Source: WHSW01 sp963767475 (GTDB taxonomy: Bacteria > Actinomycetota > Thermoleophilia > Solirubrobacterales > 70-9). Taken from it: a stretch of 64,000 bases of DNA. Every line of letters starts with the position of its first letter. The first letter of the stretch is position 1. The position numbers were made by a program, and so were the translations under genes. Shown here in pieces: positions 9,953 through 18,873 of this stretch. The stretch spans positions 1,178,001 through 1,242,000 of the forward strand of contig CAVYEI010000002.1 of the NCBI GenBank assembly GCA_963767475.1. The letters run 5' to 3'. The notes under the pieces were generated by a model. The model had not been told where the DNA came from. It saw nothing but the letters and a program-made list of their open reading frames with translations, and did no database searches.

Positions 9953-11281
9953 GTGACGGCGCTCTTCCTCGTCCTGCTGATCCTCCTCGTGCTCGTGAAC
10001 GGGCTCTTCGTCGCAGCCGAGTTCGCGCTCGTGCGCACCCGCAAGGGACGGATCGAGATCCTCGCCCGCCAGGGCGAGGCCGGTGCCGAGGAGGCGCTCG
10101 AGCAGCTCGACAAGATCGACGAGTCGCTGGCCGCCTGTCAGTTCGGGATCACCCTGGCCTCGATCGGGATCGGCTTCCTCGGCGAGCCCGCGATCGCCGA
10201 TCTGATCGAGCCGGTGATCGGCGACGGCACCGGCGCCACCGCCGTCGCCTTCGTGATCGCGTTCATCGTCGCGACCTCGCTCCACATCACGATCGGCGAG
10301 CAGGTGCCGAAGATGCTCGCGATCACCAACGCCGAGCCCACCGCACGCATGCTCTCCCGCCCGCTGGCCGTCTTTCGCACGGTCAGCGGCCCCTTCACCT
10401 ATCTGCTCAATCGGGTCTCGAACGCGATCGTGCGGCTGTTCGGCGTCGACCCGCGCGACCTCGGCGAGAAGCACACCTCGAGCGATCTCAAGGAGATCAT
10501 CCAGACCTCGGCCAAGGGCGGCAGCCTCGACCCCGGCGAGGCGGTGATGCTCGGCGGCGTCTTTCACCTGCACGAACAGGAGGCGCGCGAGGTGATGACG
10601 CCGATTCCCGCGGTGGTCACCGTGAACGCCGACGAGACGGTCGAGGAGGCGCTACGCCGCTGCGTCTCATCCGGCCACACGCGGCTGGTCGTGGTCGAGG
10701 ACGACAACCCCGACAAGGTGCGCGGGATCGTCCACAACAACAGCCTCATCCGCCTCTACCTCAACACCGGCGGCGACGCCTCGCTCGAGCCCGCGATTCG
10801 CGAGGTCCCGGTGTTCCCGGAGACGAAGCCGATCGACGACCTGCTCGCCGAGCTGCAGCGCCAGCGCTCCTCGATCGGGATCGTCTCCGACGAGTACGGG
10901 CGCACGGTCGGGATCGTCACCGTCGAGGACATCCTCGAGGAGGTCGTCGGCGAGATCGAGGACGAGACCGACCCGCGCGCGGTCTCGCTGCGCCGGCTCA
11001 CGGACGGCGACTGGTACGTGCGCGGCCACGTCCCGCTCGGCGACCTCGAGGACGCCGGGATCAGGCTCCCCGTCGATTCGGATGCCTTCAACTCGATCGG
11101 CGGCTACGTCTTCTCCGAGCTCGGCAGGCGGGCGAAGCGCGGCGACAAGGTGCTCGCGAACGGCTACGAGCTGCGGGTCGAATCGGTGCGCGACAACCGG
11201 ATCGTCGCGATCCGCATCCACGCGGTGACCGCCGAGCACCCCACGATCGCCACGAGGCCGTCGGCCGAACCCCGCTCCTAG
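9953..11281 (+). CDS. CNNM/CorC-HlyC family membrane protein (DUF21-CBS-CBS-CorC_HlyC)
   Basis: This 442-residue protein has the standard order. A DUF21/CNNM membrane domain (about 1-190) holds LFVAAEFALVRTRKGRIEIL, QFGITLASIGIGFLGEP and HITIGEQVPKMLAI. A CBS pair (about 205-335) holds REVMTPIPAVVTVNADE, HTRLVVVEDDNPDKVRGIV and IGIVSDEYGRTVGIVTVEDI. The C-terminal transporter-associated domain is at about 345-430. Family members are implicated in Mg2+/Co2+ homeostasis; which ion is handled here is unknown. The start is the GTG at 9953. It appears monocistronic. Confidence 0.88.
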   Translation: MTALFLVLLILLVLVNGLFVAAEFALVRTRKGRIEILARQGEAGAEEALEQLDKIDESLAACQFGITLASIGIGFLGEPAIADLIEPVIGDGTGATAVAFVIAFIVATSLHITIGEQVPKMLAITNAEPTARMLSRPLAVFRTVSGPFTYLLNRVSNAIVRLFGVDPRDLGEKHTSSDLKEIIQTSAKGGSLDPGEAVMLGGVFHLHEQEAREVMTPIPAVVTVNADETVEEALRRCVSSGHTRLVVVEDDNPDKVRGIVHNNSLIRLYLNTGGDASLEPAIREVPVFPETKPIDDLLAELQRQRSSIGIVSDEYGRTVGIVTVEDILEEVVGEIEDETDPRAVSLRRLTDGDWYVRGHVPLGDLEDAGIRLPVDSDAFNSIGGYVFSELGRRAKRGDKVLANGYELRVESVRDNRIVAIRIHAVTAEHPTIATRPSAEPRS

Positions 11282-11359
11282 CGGCCTTCCGCCCGCAAGC
11301 TTCCGTCCGTGGGGCGCCATACCGTCTCCGTGTCCTGTCAGCGACCCAGGGGTAGGCAC

Positions 11360-11626
11360 ATGTGGGTCATCAAACTCACCGACAAGCAGCTCGAGGTGCT
11401 GAGGGCGATGCTCCGCGCGGAGGAGCACCTCGGTCCAGCGCTCAGGGGTGCTCTCGAGGCGATGGAGCTGGCGCGCTGGGACGAGCTGCCCGATGCGCAA
11501 CTGCCGTGGGAGAGCGTCGCCGACGAGGCCCGGCGCCAGGGCGTCTCCGAGGCCGAGGTCGTCTGGGACCTCTGCGGCACGCATCCCGAGCCGGCGGCGC
11601 CGAAGCGGCGCGGCGCGGCCGCTTGA
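11360..11626 (+). CDS. Small conserved-looking protein of unknown function (88 aa)
   Basis: The ATG at 11360 follows CAGGGGTAGG, a fair ribosome site. The sequence is acidic and helix-rich (KLTDKQLEVLRAMLRAEEHL, ALRGALEAMELARWDELPDA, ADEARRQGVSEAEVVWDLCG) without signal or membrane segment. Codon use matches neighbouring genes, so I regard it as real. I recognise no family. It ends 3 bases before the convergent gene. Confidence 0.6.
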   Translation: MWVIKLTDKQLEVLRAMLRAEEHLGPALRGALEAMELARWDELPDAQLPWESVADEARRQGVSEAEVVWDLCGTHPEPAAPKRRGAAA

Positions 11627-11629
11627 CGA

Positions 11630-12853
11630 TCACGCCGGGCCGGCTGCGCTGATCGAGGCGCGGGCGACGACGCGCGCGGTCTCGAGGAACGGGTCGAGCT
11701 CGCGCCTGGAGCGCCGGCGCGGGCCGCGGTCGGGCTTGAACACGATCAGCGAGCGGTCGTCGGCGGCGACGTGGAAGCCGTCGCGCTCCGCCGCCTCGGT
11801 CTCGGCCAGCCCGACGAACGCGTAGAGGCGGTCGCGGTTCGGCGGGTCGACGACCAGCGTCGCCCAGCCCGACCCGGGGGCGTTCTCCTTCGCCAGCACG
11901 AGCCAGGCCGGGGGGCCGTCGCCGGGCTCCAGCCGCCCGGCGGCGACCTGGGTGATCTCGCCGGGGATCGGCGTCGTCATGTGTCCGCCGGCGCGGAAGG
12001 TCGCGTCGTCGATCCGGGTGAAGCCCTGGCCGCGCGCGTAGGCGCGAAAGAAGGCCTCGGCCCCGAGCCTCCAGCTGCGCCCGTTGACGAGGCCCCACCA
12101 GCCGAACGCCCTCGCCGCCGCCCAGACGCTCTGCGGCGGTCGCGCCAACGGGTGGGCGGCGAGCTCGGCCTCGATCATCGTCGAGCGCGTCGGGCCCGCG
12201 GCGGCGGTCGTGGGAGCGGCGGCGGCGAGCTCGAGCACGCGGTCGTGGATCCGGCCGGCCGCCGCGCAGAGCGCGTCGAGTTCTGCCTCCTCGGCGAGGA
12301 AGCCGGGGACGAAGCAGCAGAGGGCGCCGTCCTGGAGCTCGAACGAGAACCGCGGCGGCGCGGCCTCGGTGAGCCAGTGGATCAGCGCCGGGCTGAACAG
12401 CTGCCACACCCGTATCCGGTCCTGGTCGTGATCGGTGGCGACCGCGTAGCGCCCGAGAAAGCGCGCGCTCTCGACCTCGACGTCGTGGTCATCGAGCTCG
12501 ACCACCTCGGCGTCGGCGTTCGGGTTCGTCCGCTCCGCTTCGCTCAGCCCGCGGTCGTGGCAGACGACCCTGACCGCAAATCCGATGCTCTCGGGAACGC
12601 GGCTGATGACGACGGTGAACTCGTGCTGCTCGAGCCCTGCCGCGGAGTCGGTGGCGAAGCTGGCGTGCGCCAGCCAGCCGTCGCCAAGCCCGTTCGGCAG
12701 CTCGCCGAGCGCCAGGTTCGGCACCATCTGAGCGAACCCGTGGCGGAGCAGCTGAGTCGCCTCGGGAACGCCCCAGTCCTGGTAGTGGGTGAGGCCGCGC
12801 CGGCGGGCGTAGGTACGGAACATCGTCCGCGCGGCATCGGCGTCGGCGTTCAT
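11630..12853 (-). CDS. Unknown cytoplasmic protein with internal duplication (407 aa)
   Basis: I do not recognise a named family. The two halves look related: about residue 11, MFRTYARRRGLTHYQDWGVP, then QMVPNLALGEL and GDGWLAHASF; about residue 265, FFRAYARGQGFTRIDDATFR, then TTPIPGEITQVAAGRL and PPAWLVLAKE. Each unit continues into strand-rich sequence (EFTVVISRVPESIGFAVRVV; DRLYAFVGLAETEAAERDGF). There is no signal peptide or transmembrane segment. It ends close to the small convergent gene and starts 6 nt after the stop of the 3-hydroxyacyl-CoA dehydrogenase on the same strand, so the two form an operon. Confidence 0.72.
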   Translation of the reverse strand: MNADADAARTMFRTYARRRGLTHYQDWGVPEATQLLRHGFAQMVPNLALGELPNGLGDGWLAHASFATDSAAGLEQHEFTVVISRVPESIGFAVRVVCHDRGLSEAERTNPNADAEVVELDDHDVEVESARFLGRYAVATDHDQDRIRVWQLFSPALIHWLTEAAPPRFSFELQDGALCCFVPGFLAEEAELDALCAAAGRIHDRVLELAAAAPTTAAAGPTRSTMIEAELAAHPLARPPQSVWAAARAFGWWGLVNGRSWRLGAEAFFRAYARGQGFTRIDDATFRAGGHMTTPIPGEITQVAAGRLEPGDGPPAWLVLAKENAPGSGWATLVVDPPNRDRLYAFVGLAETEAAERDGFHVAADDRSLIVFKPDRGPRRRSRRELDPFLETARVVARASISAAGPA

Positions 12854-12859
12854 CGGCTC

Positions 12860-13687
12860 TCAGTACTCGTAGAAACCGGCTCCCGACTTGCGTCCGAGCT
12901 TGCCCTCGGCGACCATCGCCAGGATCAGGTCCGGGACCACGTCGGCGCCACCTCCGGCGCCGTCGCGGTCGAGGCTCTCGCCGATCGCCGCGGCGACGTC
13001 GAGGCCGACGAAGTCGAGCAGCTTCAGCGGCCCCATCGGATGCCCGGCGCCGAGCCGCATGCAGGCGTCGACGTCGGCGGCGCTCATCCCGCTTGCCTCC
13101 ATCAGCCGCACCGCTTCGAACAGGTAGGGAAACAGCAACCGGTTGACGACGAAACCGGTCTGGTCGGGGACCACGACCGCGGTCTTGCCCATCTGCCGAC
13201 ACCACTCGAGCGCGCGCTCGCGGATGCCGTCGCGGACCTGAGCCGGGATGCAGACCTCGATCAGCTCCATCCGCGCCACCGGGTTGAAGACGTGCAGGCC
13301 GAAGAAGCGCTCGGAGACGCCCCCGGCGTCACCGAGCTCGGCGATGCGCAGGGACGAGGTCGTGGTGGCGAGGTGGGCGTCGGGCGCCGCGGTCGCCAGG
13401 GTCGCCAGCAGCGTGGCCTTTGCCTCGGCGTCCTCGGCGATCGCCTCGACGACGACGTCGCATTCGCCGAGGGGGGCGGGGTCGGTGGTCACCTTGATCC
13501 GCTCGGGGGCGCCGCCGTCGAGCTTCTTCGCCTCGTTCTGGGCGCTCTCCTCGGCCCGCCAGGCCGAGGCATCGCTCCGCGCCAGCAGGCGCACGGTCCC
13601 GGTCTGGCTCGCGCAGGCGGCGAGTCCGCAGGCGATCGTGCCGCTGCCGGCGATCCCGGGACGCGTGTATCCCTCAGAACCTCCCAT
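12860..13687 (-). CDS. 3-hydroxyacyl-CoA dehydrogenase (HBD/FadB-N type)
   Basis: The 275-residue protein fits single-function 3-hydroxyacyl-CoA or 3-hydroxybutyryl-CoA dehydrogenases. It has an N-terminal Rossmann fold with GSGTIACGLA as a variant of GxGxxG, ECDVVVEAIAEDAEAKATL, and TTTSSLRIAEL. The catalytic His-Asn region is FFGLHVFNPVARMELIEV, then TAVVVPDQTGFVVNRLL. The C-terminal domain has MRLGAGHPMGPLKLLDFVGLD and the family-ending GRKSGAGFYEY. It probably oxidises 3-hydroxyacyl-CoA with NAD+ in beta-oxidation or a butyrate/PHB route. A thiolase lies 1.7 kb away and an acyl-CoA dehydrogenase 12 kb away. It heads a two-gene minus-strand operon. Confidence 0.88.
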   Translation of the reverse strand: MGGSEGYTRPGIAGSGTIACGLAACASQTGTVRLLARSDASAWRAEESAQNEAKKLDGGAPERIKVTTDPAPLGECDVVVEAIAEDAEAKATLLATLATAAPDAHLATTTSSLRIAELGDAGGVSERFFGLHVFNPVARMELIEVCIPAQVRDGIRERALEWCRQMGKTAVVVPDQTGFVVNRLLFPYLFEAVRLMEASGMSAADVDACMRLGAGHPMGPLKLLDFVGLDVAAAIGESLDRDGAGGGADVVPDLILAMVAEGKLGRKSGAGFYEY

Positions 13688-13716
13688 CGGAGCGGGTTAC
13701 TATCACGCGCGACGCG

Positions 13717-14577
13717 ATGGCCGAGGTCCTCTACTACGCGATCCCGTTCTTCGTCCTGCTGCTCGTGCTCGAGTACCTGTCGTTTCGCCAGGTCCGGGCC
13801 GAGAACGAGGGGCTGATCGGTTTCGAAGCGCGCGACACCCGCACCAGCCTGACCATGGGGCTGGGCAACGTGGTGATCAACTTCGGCTGGAAGTTCGTCG
13901 TCCTCGCCGCATACATCGGCATCTACGAGCTCACCCCGCTGCGCCTCAGCCCCGACGACTGGTGGGTCTGGGTGCTGCTGTTCTTCGCCGACGACTTCTC
14001 CTACTACTGGTTTCACCGGATCTCGCACGAGAGCCGCGGCTTCTGGGCCAGCCACGTCGTCCATCACTCGAGCCAGCACTACAACCTCTCGACCGCGCTG
14101 CGCCAGACCTGGGTGCCGATGACCTACTTCCCCTTCTGGCTCTGGATGCCGGCGGTCGGCTTCGAGCCCTGGATGGTGCTGCTGGCCCAGGCGTGGTCGC
14201 TGATCTACCAGTTCTGGATCCACACGGAGAAGATCCGCAAGCTGCCGCGCTGGTTCGAGGCGATCTTCAACACGCCCTCCCATCACCGCGTTCACCACGG
14301 CACCAACGACCAGTACCTGGACCGCAACTACGGCGGCATCCTGATCATCTGGGACCGGATCTTCGGCAGCTACGAGCCCGAGGGCGAACGGGTCCGCTAC
14401 GGGCTCACGACCCAGCTGCGCACCCACCGCCCGATCCGCGTCGCCTTCCACGAGTACATCGCGATGTGGCACGACATCAAGCGCGCGCAGCGCTTCCGCG
14501 ACAAGCTCGGCGTCGTCTTCCGCGGTCCGGGCTGGACCCCTCCGGGGGTCAGCGAGTCGGAGGCGACGCGCGGCTGA
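13717..14577 (+). CDS. Sterol desaturase / fatty acid hydroxylase family membrane protein
   Basis: This 286-residue integral membrane di-iron protein shows the family's histidine boxes: WFHRISHESR, ASHVVHHSSQHYN and PSHHRVHHGTND. Hydrophobic segments occur near residues 4-22, 48-70, 85-105 and 130-170. Members insert oxygen or a double bond into sterols, carotenoids or lipid alkyl chains; the substrate here is unknown. A TACTAT -10 box lies 13 nt upstream of the ATG. It is divergent from the 3-hydroxyacyl-CoA dehydrogenase with 29 bases between starts, so the two may share regulation. Confidence 0.87.
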   Translation: MAEVLYYAIPFFVLLLVLEYLSFRQVRAENEGLIGFEARDTRTSLTMGLGNVVINFGWKFVVLAAYIGIYELTPLRLSPDDWWVWVLLFFADDFSYYWFHRISHESRGFWASHVVHHSSQHYNLSTALRQTWVPMTYFPFWLWMPAVGFEPWMVLLAQAWSLIYQFWIHTEKIRKLPRWFEAIFNTPSHHRVHHGTNDQYLDRNYGGILIIWDRIFGSYEPEGERVRYGLTTQLRTHRPIRVAFHEYIAMWHDIKRAQRFRDKLGVVFRGPGWTPPGVSESEATRG

Positions 14578-14585
14578 GCCGGGAC

Positions 14586-14614
14586 TTGCGTGCGCCGGAT
14601 CGGTATGTGATACT
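14586..14614 (+). promoter_or_regulatory. Promoter, near-leaderless, of the repeat-containing surface protein
   Basis: TTGCGT (14586-14591), 17-nt spacer, GATACT (14609-14614), then 9 nt to the GTG at 14624. The -35 element resembles the one at 7413. Confidence 0.5.
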
Positions 14615-14623
14615 CGGCACAAG

Positions 14624-15349
14624 GTGTCCAGTCATCTGCGATCAAACGCGATCGCGTATGTGGCGCTCTTCGTTGCGCTTACGGGGTCCGCCTACGCGGT
14701 CACCAAGGTGACCAGCAAGCAGATCAAGGACAACGGCGTCAAGAGCATCGACGTCAAGAATCAGGACCTGACCGCAACCGACGTCAAGGACGGATCGCTG
14801 GGAGGCGGCGAGCTCGCAGACGGTGCGGTCGGCAGCGCCAAGATCCCCGATGGCGCGGTTGGCGCCTCCGAGATCGCCGACGGCGCGGTTGGCGGTGCCG
14901 ACGTCGCCGACGCTTCCCTGGGCGCCGCCGACCTCGCCAACCCGGGCTCGCTCGGCTCGCCGGCGATCATCGCCGGGACCGTCGACATCCCCGGCGTATT
15001 CGTCAACGACGTCCACCCGATGGGATTCGAGACCTCGAGCGATTCACGGTTCGCCGTTGCTCCGACCGAGCTCGAGATCCGTGATCTGCGCGTGATTGCC
15101 GCCCCGCCGAGCCCCGGAATCATCACGGTGATCGTCGCCAGCGGCGACGTCACCAACACCGCGCCGGCGATCACCCCGACCTCGGTCGCCTGCACCGTGA
15201 CCGGCTCCAGCGCCGGTCTCGCCGAGTGCCACAGCGGCGGAGCTTCGGCGACGATTCCGGCGGGCGACGCTTTCTCGATCAGGGTTCAGGAGTCCGCGAG
15301 CTCGGTCTCCGGCTATCTCGCCTACAGCTTCACCGCCCGGGCCGACTGA
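14624..15349 (+). CDS. Secreted/anchored protein with 'DGAV' repeats, actinobacterial lineage-specific family
   Basis: The 241-residue protein starts SSHLRSNAIAYVALFVALTG, a signal or membrane anchor (about residues 7-27). A Lys-rich linker follows (KVTSKQIKDNGVKSIDVKNQ), then about five degenerate repeats of the type (A/P)DGAVG(G/A)(A/S)(D/E)(I/V) at residues 45-105. The C-terminal domain of about 125 residues is strand-rich and contains VACTVTGSSAGLAECHSGG. The function is unknown; the layout suggests a stalk carrying a globular domain outside the cell. A second protein with the same plan lies at 60246-60938. The GTG start is supported by the promoter just upstream. Confidence 0.75.
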   Translation: MSSHLRSNAIAYVALFVALTGSAYAVTKVTSKQIKDNGVKSIDVKNQDLTATDVKDGSLGGGELADGAVGSAKIPDGAVGASEIADGAVGGADVADASLGAADLANPGSLGSPAIIAGTVDIPGVFVNDVHPMGFETSSDSRFAVAPTELEIRDLRVIAAPPSPGIITVIVASGDVTNTAPAITPTSVACTVTGSSAGLAECHSGGASATIPAGDAFSIRVQESASSVSGYLAYSFTARAD

Positions 15350-15371
15350 GCCCCCGGCCGGGCCGGAGCGG

Positions 15372-15402
15372 TAACCTAGTAAGTCCCACCACGAAACTTA
15401 CT
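15372..15402 (+). promoter_or_regulatory. Thiolase promoter -10 plus inverted-repeat operator
   Basis: TAACCT (15372-15377) fits a TANNNT -10 box. It is followed at once by the perfect inverted repeat AGTAAGT-N11-ACTTACT (15378-15402), placed where a bound repressor would block initiation. A TetR/GntR-type regulator is inferred; none is encoded next to it. Confidence 0.5.
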
Positions 15403-15423
15403 GTCTGAAGCCTGGAGGAACCG

Positions 15424-16605
<1,182 letters not shown>

Positions 16606-17110
16606 TTGTCGCCGGCCTCGCACTCATCCTCGCCGCCGGCTGCGGCGGCGGGGAGGAGTCGACGGACGATGACTTCGCCCCCGGCGTCTCGCAGCCGATC
16701 GCCAAGGTCGAGTTCCTCGCCGAGGCCGATCGGATCTGCGCCTCCACCAACGCCCGCATCGAGGCTGCGGCGGATGGCCTGGTGACCACCGGCCACGACC
16801 CTCCGCCGGGTGAGGTGCGGCGGATCGTGATCGGTGTCGTGATCCCGGCGCTGGAGGCGGAGGTGCGCGCGATCCGGGCGCTCGGGGCGCCGGCGGGCGA
16901 CGAGGAGCGGGTGGAGGCGATCGTCGCCGCGACCGAGCGCGGCATCGGGCAGGTCCGGTCCGATCCGGTCGCGGTTCTCGACGGCCCGCCGCCCGCGCTG
17001 CGGGAGGCCGGCCGGCTGGCGCGCTCCTACGGGTCGCAGAAATGCGGCGTTCCCGCCGGGCGCAGCCGCTAAGGTGCCGCCGTTCGCACCCACCTGGCTA
17101 AGGAGAATCG

Positions 17111-17599
17111 ATGAGAAACCGCATGCTGATCCCGTTTGTGCTGCTCGCCGCCACCGGGACCCTCGCGGTCGCCGGCTGTGGTGGCGACGACGAGACAACT
17201 TCGACCGACACTTCGGGCGCCACCGGCACCGCCGGAGTCGCGCTCACCGAAACGGAGTTCGTCGAGCAGGGCAACGCGATCTGCGAAGCCGGCGACAAGG
17301 AGATCACCCAGGCCGGTGACGAGCTCTTCGGCGGCGGGCAGCCGAGCGACGCCCAGCTCGAGCAGTTCGCCACCGACATCCTCCTGCCGGGAGTTCAAAG
17401 TCAGATCGACGGGATCCGCGCCCTTCCCGCCCCGGAGGAGATCGCCGACGACGTGAGCACGTTCCTCGACGACGCGGAGAGCGCGCTCGACGAGGTCGAG
17501 GCCGACCCGTCACTGCTTGCGGCGAGCGACAACGAGGGCCCGTTCGCCGACGTCAACGCCCAGGCCGAGGACCTCGGCCTGACCAGCTGCGCAGGCTGA
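17111..17599 (+). CDS. Lipoprotein of unknown function, second of a tandem pair
   Basis: The ATG at 17111 follows AAGGAGAA with 3-5 nt spacing. The signal ends in the lipobox TLAVAGCGGDDE. The mature part is acidic and helical: TEFVEQGNAICEAGDKEITQ, ATDILLPGVQSQIDGIRALP, SALDEVEADPSLL, and a C-terminal LGLTSCAG. Cys residues near both ends may form a disulfide. It is probably a diverged paralog of the preceding gene, and a strong terminator follows it. No enzymatic motif is visible. Confidence 0.75.
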   Translation: MRNRMLIPFVLLAATGTLAVAGCGGDDETTSTDTSGATGTAGVALTETEFVEQGNAICEAGDKEITQAGDELFGGGQPSDAQLEQFATDILLPGVQSQIDGIRALPAPEEIADDVSTFLDDAESALDEVEADPSLLAASDNEGPFADVNAQAEDLGLTSCAG

Positions 17600-17615
17600 G
17601 CTGAAGCCGTGAGCT

Positions 17616-17644
17616 CGGCGGGGCGGCCGTCGCCCGCCCCGCCG
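17616..17644 (+). terminator. Strong stem-loop terminator after the lipoprotein pair
   Basis: A perfect 11-bp GC stem (CGGCGGGGCGG / CCGCCCCGCCG) with a 7-nt loop lies 17 nt past the lipoprotein stop and before the antiporter gene. There is no U-run, as is common in high-GC actinobacteria. Confidence 0.7.
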
Positions 17645-17692
17645 GTTCGCCCTCTGTAACGACTCGCCCGCGGCCGGTACCCACTCGCTGGG

Positions 17693-18862
17693 ATGGAGAT
17701 CTCGTTCGAGAACCTGCTGATCGTCGTCGCGGCCGGGTTCGCGGCGCCGCTGCTGCTCGGATTCGTACCGAGCCTGCGGCTGCCGTCGGTCGTGCTCGAG
17801 ATCGTGATCGGGATCGTGATCGGCCCGGCGGTGCTCGGCTGGGTCGAGATCGACGAGCCGGTCGAGGTCCTGGCCCTGGTCGGGCTCGCCTTCCTGCTCT
17901 TCCTCGCCGGCCTCGAGATCGACCTCGCGGCGCTTCGGGGCAGGCTCCTGCGCGCCGCTTCGCTCGGGTTCGCGGTCTCGCTCGGGCTCGCCGTGGTAGC
18001 CGGCCTGGTGCTGAAGCTCGCCGGGATCGCCGACGCGCCCTTGCTGATCGCGATCATCCTCGCGTCGACCTCGCTCGGCGTGATCGTGCCGGTGCTCCAG
18101 GACTCGGGCGAGATCTCCACGCGCTTCGGCCAGCTGGTGATCGCCGCGGCTTCGATCGCCGACTTCGCCTCCGTGCTCCTGCTCACCCTGCTGTTCTCGG
18201 GCGAGTCCAGCGGGATCGGCGCGAAGCTGACCCTGATCGGCCTCTTCGTGCTTGTGATCGCCGCGGTCGCGGTCGGCGTCCGCGAGGCCGAGCGCTCGCG
18301 GCGGATCTCGGCGGCGCTGGTGCGCCTTCAGGACACCAGCGCGCAGATCCGGGTCCGCGGCGCCTTCGTGCTGCTGATCGGGATGGTCGCCTTCGCCGAG
18401 CAGCTCGGGCTGGAGCTGATCCTGGGCGCGTTCGCGGCCGGCGCGATCCTCAACCACCTAGACGTGGACCAGGGGATGACCCATCCGGAGACCCGCCGCA
18501 AGCTCGCGGCGGTCGGGTTCGGGGTCTTCATCCCGGTCTTCTTCGTCGCCAGCGGAATCCGCTTCGACCTCGATGCCCTGTTCGCATCGAGCACCGCGAT
18601 CGCCTCGATCCCCGCCTTCGTCGCCGCGCTGCTCGTCGCTCGCGGCCTGCCGGCGCTGCTCTACCGGGGCCAGCTCGATCGCCGGCGGATGATCGCCGCG
18701 GGCCTGCTGCAGGCGACCTCGCTGCCGTTCATCGTCGCCGCGACCGCGATCGGCCAGGATCTCGGCCTGATCGACGCGGCGACCTCGGCCGGTTTCATCG
18801 CCGCCGGGCTGGTGACCGTGCTCGTGTTCCCGATCACGGCCCTGGCCCTGCTGCGGCGCTAG
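17693..18862 (+). CDS. Kef-type cation:proton antiporter (CPA2 family membrane domain)
   Basis: This 389-residue protein consists of about 12 hydrophobic segments from residue 8 to the end. Family features are LRLPSVVLEIVIGIVIGPAV near the N-terminus, GLAFLLFLAGLEIDL (TM3), IILASTSLGVIVPVL, and LGAFAAGAILNHLD in the second half. There is no TrkA-N or universal-stress domain, so it is a short form. It is expected to exchange K+ or Na+ for H+ across the plasma membrane. It is separated by the terminator from the lipoproteins and convergent with the large LuxR regulator. Confidence 0.85.
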   Translation: MEISFENLLIVVAAGFAAPLLLGFVPSLRLPSVVLEIVIGIVIGPAVLGWVEIDEPVEVLALVGLAFLLFLAGLEIDLAALRGRLLRAASLGFAVSLGLAVVAGLVLKLAGIADAPLLIAIILASTSLGVIVPVLQDSGEISTRFGQLVIAAASIADFASVLLLTLLFSGESSGIGAKLTLIGLFVLVIAAVAVGVREAERSRRISAALVRLQDTSAQIRVRGAFVLLIGMVAFAEQLGLELILGAFAAGAILNHLDVDQGMTHPETRRKLAAVGFGVFIPVFFVASGIRFDLDALFASSTAIASIPAFVAALLVARGLPALLYRGQLDRRRMIAAGLLQATSLPFIVAATAIGQDLGLIDAATSAGFIAAGLVTVLVFPITALALLRR

Positions 18863-18873
18863 CTGCGCTGTCG

